Positions 11,666-23,012 of a stretch of DNA of 64,000 nt are shown here, one piece after another; positions within the stretch are counted from its first letter, which is position 1; the number at the start of each line of letters is the position of its first letter. The translations under genes were made by a program, and so were the position numbers. The stretch is from Trachythela sp. YZ-2020 (lineage: Eukaryota > Cnidaria > Anthozoa > Malacalcyonacea > Clavulariidae): contig JADLSH010000153.1 in NCBI GenBank assembly GCA_016169945.1, forward strand, positions 992,001 to 1,056,000, written 5' to 3'. Below the pieces are notes generated by a model. It was not told where the DNA came from, made no database searches, and was given only the letters and a program-made list of their open reading frames with translations.

Positions 11666-12594
11666 GGACAAATCGCATTATAGATTTCGGGCCGCTAAGC
11701 ATGACGGTAGGAGGCTGTAAGCTGCTTCCAAACGAAATGGCCGCCGTGGGAGCGGACGATTTTGTTTGGAGGAAAATATGGCGGATTTTAAACTATTTAT
11801 TGCATCCATCGACACGTTATTTGTCATGGAACATAACAAGGGTGCTTTTTGCTATATTCTGGGGAGATTTGGGGAATTTCTGTCCACTAGCGGCCGATAA
11901 AATGCGTTGAGAGTGACACGTCTTGTAAACATGCCTTGCAGAAATTTGCTCGCGAAAATCCAACCTTCCCAACTAAAGCAGGTGAGTTGGCGTTTCAATA
12001 TGCGATCTGCTAAATATTATTTCAAAATAAGATGCTCTGATAGTTGTTTGTATTCGATCTCATAGTTGTTTTACATGTTCGCATGTCGAAATGGTATTTT
12101 AAGCTTCGTGAAATTTACAACTTTTGTCACGATTGTGTTCGAATTTGCCATTAAACGTGCCCTCACTTCAGCTAATGTTTTATCTTTGTTTTGGCGCGAA
12201 AATACCCTGAATTTAAATAAGCAGCTTTCAATTGTAGCAAGAAAATTTAAAAATAAAAGATTTTCCTGGTTTTACTGCTGTTGTTTGTCCTCTAGCTGAA
12301 GTGCAATTTGGTTCGTGTCCTCCATTGTTAAATTTTTTATATTACTCGTGAGTTCTAGAATAATTTTAGGCAAATAAATTTAGGTATATTCAAATATTAA
12401 ACTTTTTAGGCCTTCTTAAAAAGTCGTTTCAGATTTTGTATAAATTTTTGTATAGGATATAAAAATATTTAGCTAAATTATAATAGTATTAAATTAAATT
12501 TAGGTAAATACATGTAATATATTTTAAAATTGTTTAAATTTATTATATATGGAGGTTGAACCTAGCACTTCACTTGAGGTGAACAACACTGAAA
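11666..12594 (+). repeat. Long terminal inverted repeat of ISL2EU element 1, left arm
   Basis: It is almost identical to the reverse complement of 15698-16652. The arm holds about 880 bp upstream of the start codon, and then the codons for the shared N-terminal peptide MEVEPSTSLEVNNTE. Homology stops at CACTGAAA (12594). The open frames inside the arm (around 11701-11910 and 12066-12299) recur in both arms but show no known domain. Confidence 0.92.
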
Positions 12595-13975
12595 ATGATG
12601 AAGTCACTGCACGGGTGTGGAAAAGATATTGCTGTATACCACAATGCGAAAGCAACAATCGAAAAAACCCAGAACTGTCTTTTCATAAGATTCCAAAAAA
12701 TCCTGAGTTAAAGAAAAAGTGGGTACAACTTTTAAAAAGAAAAGGTGTAAGAGAGTCCTAGTCCTAGTCACAGGGTGTGTTCAATGCATTTCATGGGAGG
12801 CAGGAAAACATACACAAACAACATTCCAACAGTTTTTGCAACAACGAGTAAACCAAGAAAAAGCCCCGCTGTAAGAGTAACAGTTGACAATCTAGATAAT
12901 CCACAATGTTCATCAAGTGAAGCAAGTAGAACAGTAAGAGATGATGCAGATATTTCAACCAGTGCCATTATTAGTGAGATTAATTCTACTGTTGTTGAGA
13001 CTGAGGATTCAATGGAAAAACTTAAGGAAGAAATGGCTATACTTGAGACAGAAAAATTACAACTACAAAAACAGCATGAAGAAGATTAGAGAAAGTAAAA
13101 TTAAGTGCATTTCGATTAGAAAGATTTATAGGCAGTGACAATGACTTTAGATTTTATACTGGATTTCCAAACTACTCAAGTTTCAAAGCATTTTATGATT
13201 ACCTTTCTCCAGCCTGTGAACACCTTATGTACTATGGTTCAAACACTGCTCCTATAACTTCTGAATCGCAAATAAAATGTGGCAAGCAAAGATCCATGTC
13301 CCCAGAACAGGAATTATTCCTTGTACTTACAAGATTACGTTTGGGGTTACTTTTGCAAGATATTGCTCATAGATTTAACATCTCACCAACCAGTGTTTCT
13401 CGCATTTTTAAAACATGGATTCCCTTTTTGCATCAACGTCTTCGTACCCTCCCAATTTGGCCCAGTCGTAAGTTCATTCAAGATAACATGCCTTTGTGCT
13501 TTAAGCAACTTTATCCTAAAACCAGAGTTATTATTGATTGTACCGAGTTTTTTATTGAAATGCCATCATCATGTAGAAGTCAATCAATCACATTTTCAAG
13601 CTATAAGAATCATAACACTGCCAAGGGTTTGATTGGAATTTCACCGAATGGCTATCCAAGTTTTGTTTCCAGCTTATATGCAGGTAGAACTAGTGACAAG
13701 AAAATCACTCGTGACTGTGGGATTCTGGATCTACTAGAGCCAGGAGATGAACTTATGGCAGACAGAGGTTTTGACATTGAGTCTGACATGCCAAATGGGG
13801 TATTCCTAAATATTCCGCCATTTTTAGGTGGACAACCTCAGCTTTCAGCTGAAGATGAGGCAAAAACTAGAAAAATTGCTTCAGTTCGGGTGCATGTCGA
13901 GCGTGCAATTGCACGAATAAAAACTATAGAATATTGCAGCACGTAATTCCTTTGACACTGGCTAATAACCTGACC
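12549..13975 (+). pseudogene. THAP-DDE transposase of ISL2EU element 1, frameshifted
   Basis: The start at 12549 lies inside the inverted-repeat arm. Residues 28-33 (CCIPQC) open a THAP zinc finger, with SFHKIP following. The closing half (VCSMHF) lies in another frame after two stops created by a TCCTAG tandem duplication near 12755-12765. A Glu/Lys coiled coil follows at about 13010-13085. A second frame change near 13086 leads into the conserved RLERFIGSDNDFRFYTGFP stretch, a helix-turn-helix-like region (DIAHRFNISPTSVSRIF) and the DDE nuclease: Asp in RVIIDCTEF, Asp in MADRGFDI and Glu in RVHVERAIARIK. A third frame change near 13925 garbles the C-terminus, which otherwise resembles that of element 2. 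All three catalytic residues remain, but the gene is broken in at least three places. Confidence 0.87.
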
Positions 13976-14152
13976 AAATCTGGGGTGTTTGTTCCTATTT
14001 AACATTGTTTTGCCCCCTATTATTAAAGAAAAACAATCATAGACTGTTAAAGTTGTGTGATGACTTCTGATCTGTACATATGTTATATTATAAAAATGTT
14101 CTAACAGTTTTTTAATTTATACAGTATTATATCAACTGTGCAGAATTTATCA

Positions 14153-15743
14153 TTACAATTCTGGTAACAAATATTCTGAATAAAAACTGCTTAGCTCTGG
14201 CACAATTTTATGCCAGAAGTCATTGTCAAAATAGATTCTCTCAACATGTAAATCAATATTTGTAAAAACAACAAAGTCACACCAGGTCACATTTAGTGTG
14301 GCCATGCATCCTTGGATTTGGTAGTAATAGTTATGTGTCTTTTTTAGTTGGATTTTTCCATTTGCTATGCCCAAGAAAAAGCTTTTGTCTTTGCATGCTT
14401 CCTCTATGCAAACATCCTTTTTTGAGAAAGGGCACTTAACTTCACCAATGCCAAAGGAGTTCTCTTCTGTGTGATCTAAAACTAAAAAATCTGGACTGGC
14501 TCCTAACCAAGGAAACTCATTGTTAACGACAAAACCACATTTCGAACATACATTAATACCCTGTTCATTGTTTTTAAATTTGCAGTATTCGATAATAGCC
14601 TTCCCTTCCTTATCTTTTCCCCACTGACAAGGTTCTGGACACTTCGCTTGTTTGGACTGATGTTGGATTTTGTTCAGTAATGATGTTGGGAAAATTGTTT
14701 TTCTTCTCTTAACTACTGCACCAAAATTTGATGAAGTGAGTCTCTTATGCCGTTCCTCAAACCACTTATCACTTGAAGATTGATCTCTTGTGTTTTTTTC
14801 AATCTGGAATATTTCTGAATGTGTAATACTTATAGAATGTTTTAATTTCTTGACTGTCTCACTATAACTATTAGATTTCTCTAATGAAGTAGGTTGTAAA
14901 TTATCTAGAACTTTTTCACGGATGGCAGTGTCATTAAAATTCAGAGCAAGGGATTCAGTGTGTCTCTTTTTTGATGGAAGTTCCTCATGGATAGCCTCAA
15001 ATGTATATGGCTTGTAATCATTCGACTCTAATAAGTTGCCTAAATAGCTTTTCTCTTCTAGTGCATTCAATGTGCTTGCCAATTTCTCTATTTCAGTCTG
15101 TTGAATAACTTTAGCAAAATCTGGAGTGGGATTATACACTTCCTCATTGGGTGGTTGTGATATTTTACGCTTATTACTGTTTTTAATATCTTTTCATAAA
15201 CAGCCTTTTTAAAAACAATGCTTTCATACAGAACTGCCTCATCAGACTCATTCTTTCTTGGTACGTGCCATTGCTGTAATAACTGTGTGCAAGTAAGGTG
15301 ATCAGGATTTCAGTCATGTCTAATTGTTTATATTCGATTACTTGAAACAGCAATGCAACAATATGTTTACATTGTCCACCTTTGCCAGCTTTACATGTGC
15401 AGTTGCTATATACAACCTCCCCATTAGCTTCATTTAAATGAACATATACTGTATACGTTTGGTTTTTCATGGCAGCATTTACACCAGCTTTAATCAAGAA
15501 ACACGAGATAGTATCTTTGACGACATTTGCTTTAACTTCAACTTGACCAACATATTTATCCTTGAATATTTGATATCCTAACTTTTTGTGTTTGTGAGCA
15601 CCGCCAGATTGTTCAGTTCCCAAATGCTTGCATAATAACTCATAACTAAATGCCGGGAGGCCATTTAAATCCCTTGTCCACCTTTTTAATGTTGGTATTT
15701 CAGTGTTGTTCACCTCAAGTGAAGTGCTAGGTTCAACCTCCAT
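14153..15743 (-). pseudogene. SWIM zinc finger / YqaJ-like nuclease protein of ISL2EU element 1
   Basis: The ATG at 15743 lies inside the right inverted-repeat arm, so the first 15 residues equal those of the transposase. The N-terminal part contains a SWIM zinc finger, residues 115-127 (CTC, then CKH). Frame changes near 15310 and 15180 separate it from the intact 328-codon stretch 15139-14153. That stretch contains paired CxxC motifs (INVCSKCGF) and a YqaJ/lambda-exonuclease-type PD-(D/E)XK core: ASPDFLV (Asp 217), GIGEVKCPF (Glu 233, Lys 235) and YYYQIQ (Gln 274). In this family the second protein is thought to be a nuclease helping transposition; its exact role is not established. The gene converges on the transposase with about 180 bp between them. 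Confidence 0.87.
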
Positions 15744-16652
15744 ATATAATAAATTTAAATACTCGTTTAAAAACTAACCTAAACTGTACAATTTTAAAAT
15801 ATATTACATGTATTTACCTAAATTTAATTTAATACTATTATAATTTAGCTAAATATTTTATATCCTATACAAAAATTTATACAAAATCTGAAACGACTTT
15901 TAAGAAGGCCTAAAAGTTTAATATTTGAATATACCTAAATTTATTTGCCTAAAATTATTCTAGAACTCACGAGTAATATAAAAAATTTAACAATGGAGGA
16001 CACGAACCAAATTGCACTTCAGCTAGAGGACAAACAACAGCAGTAAAACCAGGAAAATCTTTTATTTTTAAATTTTCTTGCTACAATTGAAAGCTGCTTA
16101 TTTAAATTCAGGGTATTTTCGCGCCAAAACAAAGATAAAACATTAGCTGAAGTGAGGGCACGTTCAATGGCAAATTCGAACACAATCGTGACAAAAGTTG
16201 TAAATTTCACGAAGCTTAAAATACCATTTCGACATGCGAACATGTAAAACAACTATGAGATCGAATACAAACAACTATCAGAGCATCTTATTTTGAAATA
16301 ATATTTAGCAGATCGCATATTGAAACGCCAACTCACCTGCTTTAGTTGGGAAGGTTGGATTTTCGCGAGCAAATTTCTGCAAGGCATGTTTACAAGACGT
16401 GTCACTCTCAACGCATTTTATCGGCCGCTAGTGGACAGAAATTCCCCAAATCTCCCCAGAATATAGCAAAAAGCACCCTTGTTATGTTCCATGACAAATA
16501 ACGTGTCGATGGATGCAATAAATAGTTTAAAATCCGCCATATTTTCCTCCAAACAAAATCGTCCGCTCCCACGGCGGCCATTTCGTTTGGAAGCAGCTTA
16601 CAGCCTCCTACCGTCATGCTTAGCGGCCCGAAATCTATAATGCGATTTGTCC
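15698..16652 (-). repeat. Long terminal inverted repeat of ISL2EU element 1, right arm
   Basis: This is the inverse of 11666-12594 with very few substitutions. It contains about 26 extra bases just upstream of the start codon (around 15750-15780) that the left arm lacks. Confidence 0.92.
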
Positions 16653-18090
16653 ATTGAGCTCTCTTCCGAATCCTGACTATTCACTTCGACCCTAATTTCT
16701 CACCGACTTCTACAGTCGCGCTACGGCATGAAAAACCTTGAATTTGGGACTCCCTAGTCAGGTTAGCGGCCCTTCTAGTAACATTTCTGAAGACGAGCAC
16801 GCAAAAGATTAAGAAGGTGAAGTAGTCCAAGTGAACTACAGAACTAGGTGCAAACTGGAACTAATACTCAAGCATTGCTGGATTCGAATACGAATTTGAC
16901 ATCGAGTTCGAATTTGTATGAACTTTCATTTAGCAAAAAAAAAAGTATGAAACTATTATTATTATCATTAACCTGAACTTTAAACAACGTACTGTAGCTT
17001 GCTGGGTTGTTTACCACATTTCCTGACATTTACCACATTTCCTGATTTTATTAATCTTCATTTCAAGTGTGTTATGTATTAGTGAACAGGCGCAGTGTCA
17101 GTGATGATGTCCTTTTGAGTGGGGAATTTCGTTCTCCAGGCCTTTTTTTTCTGATCCGCAATATAGATCGAGGTATAAATAAAATAAGGTATAATGTAAA
17201 AAGACTCCAGACGATGTAATCGATGTAATCAAAATATAAACTTTTCCTGTAAACTTCCTGAAAGATTCGTCATTTCTTGCCTTTATTCTTTAACGTTTGC
17301 GTGTAAACTTGCTACAAGTCGACTCGAATTATTTAGACGCGCGGTAAAGCCCAGTAACCCAGTCCGTATTGAAGCAGTCATTATACTTTAGAACACTTTT
17401 TAATACAAGTCGACTTGTTGCAAGTCTAGTTTGCGTGTTAAGATTAAGACGTCCTGCCTGGTAGGTTAAAGTTTAGGTTGAATTGTGGTCGACGCCAAGC
17501 TTATCAAGTTACAATAATTGATATGGATGTTGGCACACAAACACATTGATTAATGACCATTTGTATATTGTACTAAATATCTATATAAGCACAAAATTAA
17601 ATCGGTTTCACTTATATCATGTTTACAATGTTTGACTCATTTGTATATGCTTTATGATTGATGTAACTGTTCAATAGTCCGATAAATTAGTCTACATAGG
17701 CACCAATTATACAATATTCATGTTGCGAAATCGCCACATTTGTTTATAAAGACAGTGTATATATATATAACTGTGTATCAACCTAAGATACAATGATCTG
17801 TGTTCACTCCATCGCTCCCGTGAAACACAGTTACGCGAACCTTCGACAGTCGGATCTCGCATGACATGAAACTGCTCTACAAATAGTGACTCCCAAAACA
17901 TTATGTATGATACTGTATTTTTTGAGGTAGGATGTTTTTCAATACCGAATGGGGTTGGATGCCACTCATAATTCTAGGATATGGAAGTGCCATGACCCTA
18001 TCTAGGTAAACTTGGGCCATAGCTAAAAACGTCGAAATTTTTAATTAAGAGAAAATTTCTCTACAGTTTACCCTGTTCAACTACCATAGC
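16653..18090. other. Repeat-derived intergenic stretch
   Basis: Two phrases are shared with nearby sequence. 16900-17040 (CGAGTTCGAATTTGTATGA and on to GTTTACCACATTTCCTGA) recurs at 18500-18630. 17045-17215 (ATTAGTGAACAGGCGC and AGACTCCAGACGA) recurs at 19735-19850. No gene recognised. Confidence 0.6.
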
Positions 18091-18502
18091 TCTCAACTCT
18101 TTGTTAATAATTAAGCATTATATAGTGACAAAATTCGTTTTAGCTAACTCGAAAAGGGAAATTTGATCATAAATGCGTAAAAATTGTGGATGTAGTGTGT
18201 ATAATTAATTTGATTTTACATTAGAACATATGGTACATATATCTTAGCACAATATTGACAACAATGGTTTAGGCCGCCACATGCATGCAGTTTGCCAAAA
18301 GAGGAAATCTGATATGCAGATATTTCCACTGAGATTGCTTTGATTGTTGGTCTCTTTATATGAAGGGTGATTACTGTACTACCAAAATTCAATATGGCGT
18401 TTTGGCATTCACTTTGAAGCACTTGCGCCGAATTCTCTCATCATGCCGCGATATGCTGTTTGATATTCTTTTTTGTGAACACGCATTCTGCAAAATCGCA
18501 CA
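18091..18502 (+). repeat. Inverted repeat arm 1 (partner 22170-22618)
   Basis: From CTCTCAACTCTTTGTTAATA to GCAAAATCGCA this segment matches the reverse complement of 22170-22618 almost throughout. It includes the ATGAAGGGTGATTAC opening at 18360. The two arms enclose a non-LTR retrotransposon fragment and the complex tandem-repeat block. Confidence 0.85.
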
Positions 18503-18829
18503 TCGAGTTCGAATTTGTATGATCTTTCATTTAGCAAAAACGTTGTATGAAACTATTATTATTATCATTAGCCTGAACTTGAAACAACATACTGTAGCTT
18601 GCTGGCTTGTTTACCACATTTCCTGAAAACAATTTGACCGCATTCGAGATTGAATTTTAAACTGACTTGTTGCCATATACTTCATTCATTTTTATAATTG
18701 GAATGAACAGAGAAGTTTGCTCTGTTTGACCTGATCAGGTTTGATACAATGATAGCTACCTGCAGTATTATAAAGATAACCAGTCATCATTAAACACATT
18801 GTAATTTTTATTGGGTTAAACTACAGAAA

Positions 18830-19570
18830 TTACATATTTACAGACAAAAATCTAAAGATAAGTAGTAACCCAAACGGGAGAGGCACGAACGGGACGCAAG
18901 TACCCATGCGAGGCACCTCACCGTAACATCTATGACAGGGACAGTCCCTTGAAGTTGACCAAGTACAAGATATATTTACATTAAAAACAGTCACTAAAAG
19001 TTCCGAGTAATGACGGAAAAGAAAACTCTTAAATACGGCGACAGTGGAAAAACTTCTAGGTGGTACTACTTTGCAAACACTGTTCCAGAGCTTTACAATC
19101 CGGTTGAAATAAGATGCTTGATACGTACTAGTTTTGCATGACGGAATACTTAACATAAGATCGGGATTAAGACTAAGTCGAGTTCGGTTGTGACTCACAA
19201 AGGAGACATAATCATGCACATGTAGGTCAGTGATACCATATAGGGATTTAAAAAAGACAATCAAATCTCTGATTTCCCGGTCATAACACAAAGGTAAAAG
19301 CTTTAGAGCTGATAAACGTTCGTTGTAGGTGGAGTCACCTATCCTAGCCTTCAGGATCCATCTGGTGGCTCGCCTCTGTATCTGTTCTATTTTGGCTTTT
19401 TGTGAAAAATAGGGTGGAGACCAAACCTCACTGGCATAACAAATGTGTGATTTCACCAAAGACAAGTACAGCGTTCGTCGAGCTTTGACATCGGTCAAAA
19501 GGGGGCAAGTCCTCTTCAGTAGCCCCAGTAGTTTGTTGGCTTTAGTTGTTACACTATGGATATGGGGAAT
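18830..19570 (-). pseudogene. 5'-truncated non-LTR retrotransposon, C-terminal part of the reverse-transcriptase ORF
   Basis: The open frame 19498-18830, extended upstream to about 19570 (SVTTKANKLLGLLKRTCP), encodes the segment that follows the polymerase core in CR1/Jockey-type elements. Marker phrases are LVKSHICYASEVWSP, IEQIQRRATRWIL and LLPLCYDREIRDL, with a Cys/His-containing end (CPCHRCYG). The catalytic YADD region is absent, as expected for a 5'-truncated insertion. The element cannot move on its own. It lies inside the 18091-22618 inverted structure. Confidence 0.82.
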
Positions 19571-20160
19571 TAATTGATATATAGTACTCGAAAATTCCTG
19601 ATTACAGTAAAATACGACTCAAAATCTGACTCAAAATTCATTGCAAAATAAACTCGTGATCATTGGCTTCGATTCAAATAATTGCTATAATTGTCTATAA
19701 AATGATCTTCATTTTTCTGATATTCATTTCAAGTGTGTTATGTATTAGTGAACAGGCGCGATGATGATGTCGTTTTGAGTGGGCAATTTCGTTTTCCAGG
19801 TATAAAATAAAATAAGGTATAATGTAAAAAGACTCCAGACGAGCAAACTTGACTCGCTCTTTAATTATACGGCAGATTTTGCCGCTAAGATTTAGTGTAC
19901 ACCTCATGACAGAACCGAATGTTCATATTTTGTTATCTGCTGTACATTTATGAGGTGCATACCCTGTGGGTTTCATAATATATTTCAAAACAATCCTTTA
20001 TTTATCTACTATATATGGTACTCTATAACCATAAGAGCTTAAGGTAGGCGAAAGTAGTCCAAGGTCAATCTAAGGTATAGGCTATAAGGCATACTCTATA
20101 ACCATAAGAGCTTAAGGTAGGCGAAATGCGAAACTGCCACTAAGGTGCGGGATTGCAGAA
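19571..20160. other. Repeat-derived spacer with local duplications
   Basis: CTCTATAACCATAAGAGC / TTAAGGTAGGCGAAA occurs twice (about 20030 and 20095). 19735-19850 duplicates part of 17045-17215. No coding sequence seen. Confidence 0.5.
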
Positions 20161-20905
20161 AATCAAAATATCAAGTCCAATATCAAAACATTTTGATATT
20201 ATCAAACCATCACAATATCAAAAATATAAAACCGTATCAAATGGTGTTTTGATAATATCAAAGTGAAATATCAAAATAGTAATTGTGTTTAAAGTATGCA
20301 AAGTGAAATATCAAAATATTTTCAATGTCCGGTTTGATATTTTGATATATCATGATATTATCATAATATCATGATATTTTGATATCAAATGGTGTTTTCA
20401 TAATATCAAAGTGAAATATCAAAATATTTTCAATGTCCGGTTTGATATTTTGATATATCATGATATTATCATGATAATATTTATTTTGATATCAAATGGT
20501 GTTTTGATAATATCAAAGTGAAATATCAAAATAGTAATTGTGTTTAAAGTATGCAAAGTGAAATATCAAAATATTTTCAATGTACGGTTTGATATTTTGA
20601 TATATCATGATATTATCATAATATCATGATATTTTGATATCAAATGGTGTTTTGATAATATCAAAGTCAAATATCAAAATAGTAATTGTGTTTAAAGTAT
20701 GCAAAGTGAAATATCAAAATATTTTCAATGTACGGTTTGATATTTTGATATATCATGATATTATCATAATATCATGATATTTTGATATCAAATGGTGTTT
20801 TGATAATATCAAAGTGAAATATCAAAATATTTTCAAAGTCCGGTTTGATATTTTGATATTATCAAACGGTCTTTTCATAATATCAAAGGGAAATATCAAA
20901 ATGAG
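20161..20905. repeat. TATCAAA-rich satellite, about five units
   Basis: Tandem, slightly irregular units, up to about 150 bp, are built from TTTGATATTTTGATATATCA, CATGATATTATCATAATATC, AAATGGTGTTTTGATAATAT and GTGAAATATCAAAATA. Some units lack the internal GTAATTGTGTTTAAAGTATG phrase, so higher-order variation exists. The motif TTTGATATCAAA is itself palindromic, which gives strong hairpin potential. Confidence 0.9.
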
Positions 20906-20959
20906 TAATTGTGACTTGTGTTTATGACGGTATGCCGAGTTTTCATTATATTACTATTA

Positions 20960-21560
20960 CCACAATAATCTATTCCTCCTTCACAATAAAACACGCCAAA
21001 TATTACTATAATCTCTATTCCTCGTTCTCAACAGAACACACAAAATATTACTATAATACTCTATTCCTCGTTCTCAATAAAACACGCGAAATATTACTAT
21101 AATACTCTATTCCACGTTCTCAATAAAACACGCAAAATATTACTATAATGCTCTATTTCTCGTTCTCAATAAAACACGCAAAATATTACTATAATGCTCT
21201 ATTTCTCGTTCTCAATAAAACACGCAAAATATTACTATAATGCTCTATTTCTCGTTCTCAATAAAACACGCAAAATATTACTATAATGCTCTATTTCTCG
21301 TTCTCAATAAAACACGCGAAATATTACTATATTCTATAATGCTCTATTTCTCGTTCTCAATAAAACACGCGAAATATTACTATAATACTCTATTCCTCGT
21401 TCTCAATAAAACACGCAAAATATTACTATAATGCTCTATTTCTCGTTCTCAATAAAACACGCAAAATATTAGCTACTATAATGCTCTATTTCTCGTTCTC
21501 AATAAAACACGCCAAATATTACTAATATAATGCTCTGTTTCTCGTTCTCAATGAAGCACG
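20960..21560 (+). repeat. 46-bp tandem array, about 12 units
   Basis: Units of 46 bp read CTCTATTTCTCGTTCTCAAT / AAAACACGCAAAATATTACTA with small variations. Two units carry 5-10 bp internal insertions. Apparent open frames across the array (NKTREILLYSIML and similar) arise from the repeat and are not genes. Confidence 0.92.
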
Positions 21561-21563
21561 CAA

Positions 21564-21706
21564 AGGGTTAGGGTTAGGGTTAGGGTTAGGTTAGGGTTAG
21601 GGTTAGGGTTAGGTTAGGGTTAGGGTTAGGGTTAGGTTAGGTTAGGGTTAGGTTAGGTTAGGGTTAGGTTAGGGTTAGGTTAGGGTTAGGGTTAGGGTTA
21701 GGTTTT
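21564..21706 (+). repeat. Interstitial telomeric-type repeat (TTAGGG)n
   Basis: About 140 bp of GGGTTA units are interspersed with shorter GGTTA units. TTAGGG is the common metazoan telomere repeat. Here it is internal, between a 46-bp array and an inverted copy of the TATCAAA satellite, so it is an interstitial telomeric tract and not a chromosome end. Confidence 0.92.
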
Positions 21707-21717
21707 AAGATTCGGGT

Positions 21718-22135
21718 CAGATTTTAAACACAATTAATATTTTGACATTTCACTTTGATATTATCAAAACACCGTTTGATAATATCAAAATATCATGATA
21801 TTATGATAATATCATGATATATCACAATATCAAGCCATACTTTAAACACAATTAATATTTTGATATTTCACTTTGATATTATCAAAACACCGTTTGATAA
21901 TATCAAAATATCATGATATTTTAGTCCTTGATATATCAAAATCACATATAAGTATACTTGATATTTTGATATTCCGCAATACCTTAGTCGTGGAGAATAT
22001 CAAAATATCAAGTGCTTATATCACTTTTGATATATCATGATATTGTTATATGTTTTCTATACTTAGTATTGACAATATCATGATATATCAAAAGTTATAT
22101 AAGTACTTGATATTTTGATATTCCGCAATACCGCA
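21718..22135. repeat. TATCAAA-rich satellite, inverted copy
   Basis: This is the reverse complement of the satellite at 20161-20905, with phrases such as TTTCACTTTGATATTATCAA and AAACACAATTAATATTTTGA. Two full units and a diverged third are visible. Together with the first block it makes a head-to-head arrangement around the 46-bp array and the telomeric tract. Confidence 0.88.
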
Positions 22136-22169
22136 CCTCACTCGAAACTGCCAAATGCGATTTGATGTC

Positions 22170-22618
22170 GGGTGCGATTTTGCCGAATGCGTGTTCACAA
22201 AAAGGAATATCAAACTGCATATCGCATGATGAGAGAATTCGGCATAAGTGCTTCAAAGTGAATGCCGGCAAAATGCCATAATTATTGAATTTTGGCAGTA
22301 ATCATGCACCCTTCATATAAAGAGTCGCCAACAATCAAAGCAATCTCAGTGGAAATATCTGCATATCAGATTTCCTGTATTTGGCAAACTGCATGCATGT
22401 TGCGGCCCAAACCATTGTTGTCTCTATTATGCTTAGATATGTACAGTATATACCCACGGTGAATCAATTTGTTTGTTATAATGTAAAATCAAATTAATTA
22501 TACACACTACATCCACAATTTCCTTTTTCTTTAACGCATTTATGATCCAATTTCCCTTTTCGAGTTAGCTAAAACGAATTTTGTCAATTTAAATGCTTAA
22601 TTATTTGCAAAGAGTTGA
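22170..22618 (-). repeat. Inverted repeat arm 2 (partner 18091-18502)
   Basis: It mirrors arm 1, including the reversed GTAATC...CCCTTCAT end near 22300-22320 and the CTTAATTATTTGCAAAGAGTTG end at about 22594-22616. Confidence 0.85.
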
Positions 22619-22621
22619 GAA

Positions 22622-22858
22622 TACGAAACTGCCGAAGGCGAAATTGTGCCAAATGCGATTTTCCGAATACAAAACTGACAAATGCGAAACTACCAAATGC
22701 GATTTGATGCCGGGCCGATTTTGCCGAATGAGTGTTCACAAAAAAGAATATCAAACTGCATATCGTATGATGAGAGAATTCGACATAAGTGCTACAAAGT
22801 GAATGCCGGCAAAATGCCATAATTATTGAATTTTGACAGTAATCACCCTTCATAATTT
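22622..22858 (-). repeat. ATGAAGGGTGATTAC repeat family, reverse copy
   Basis: Direct neighbour of arm 2 in the same orientation. It contains the CGAAACTGCCxAATGCG phrases, TATCGTATGATGAGAGAATT and the reversed opening GTAATCACCCTTCATAATTT. Together with 10857, 18360 and 22300 it makes a family of at least four copies. Confidence 0.8.
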
Positions 22859-23012
22859 CCGTTGCTGAAACGTCTCATGTTATTCCAGATGTTTTGAAAA
22901 TACATAAATGCAGAGGGAATCTTGGGATTGGTTCATTAATTGAAGTTGGTTCGGCTAGAACACTGAATGAAGAAGTTCGTTGACATAATCATTGTCAAAA
23001 AATAGGCTGAAG

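Larger units (their letters stand above)
11666..16652. mobile_element. ISL2EU-type DNA transposon, element 1 (4987 bp)
   Basis: The element begins GGACAAATCGC and ends GCGATTTGTCC, with AT on each side (11664-11665 and 16653-16654). The arms are long inverted repeats (11666-12594 and 15698-16652). Inside are two converging genes. The plus-strand gene encodes a THAP zinc finger, coiled coil and DDE nuclease. The minus-strand gene encodes a SWIM zinc finger and a YqaJ-like PD-(D/E)XK nuclease. This two-gene content, and as I recall the AT duplication, fits the ISL2EU (also called IS4EU) family of eukaryotic transposons. Both genes carry frameshifts, so this copy is probably no longer autonomous. 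Confidence 0.88.

Noticed and set aside
11701..12299. Two open frames in the left ISL2EU arm as host or transposon genes
   Set aside because: The same frames occur inverted in the right arm only because the arms are near identical. They have no recognisable domain and lie in the leader/promoter part of the element.
20911..21431. Open frames encoding NKTREILLYSIML-type repeats
   Set aside because: They arise from the 46-bp tandem array, whose period is not a multiple of three; no gene-like start or context.
20960..21560. A CRISPR array
   Set aside because: The 46-bp units are contiguous with no unique spacers, and the window is clearly eukaryotic.
21564..21706. A true chromosome end
   Set aside because: Complex sequence continues on both sides, and an inverted satellite copy follows directly, so the tract is interstitial.
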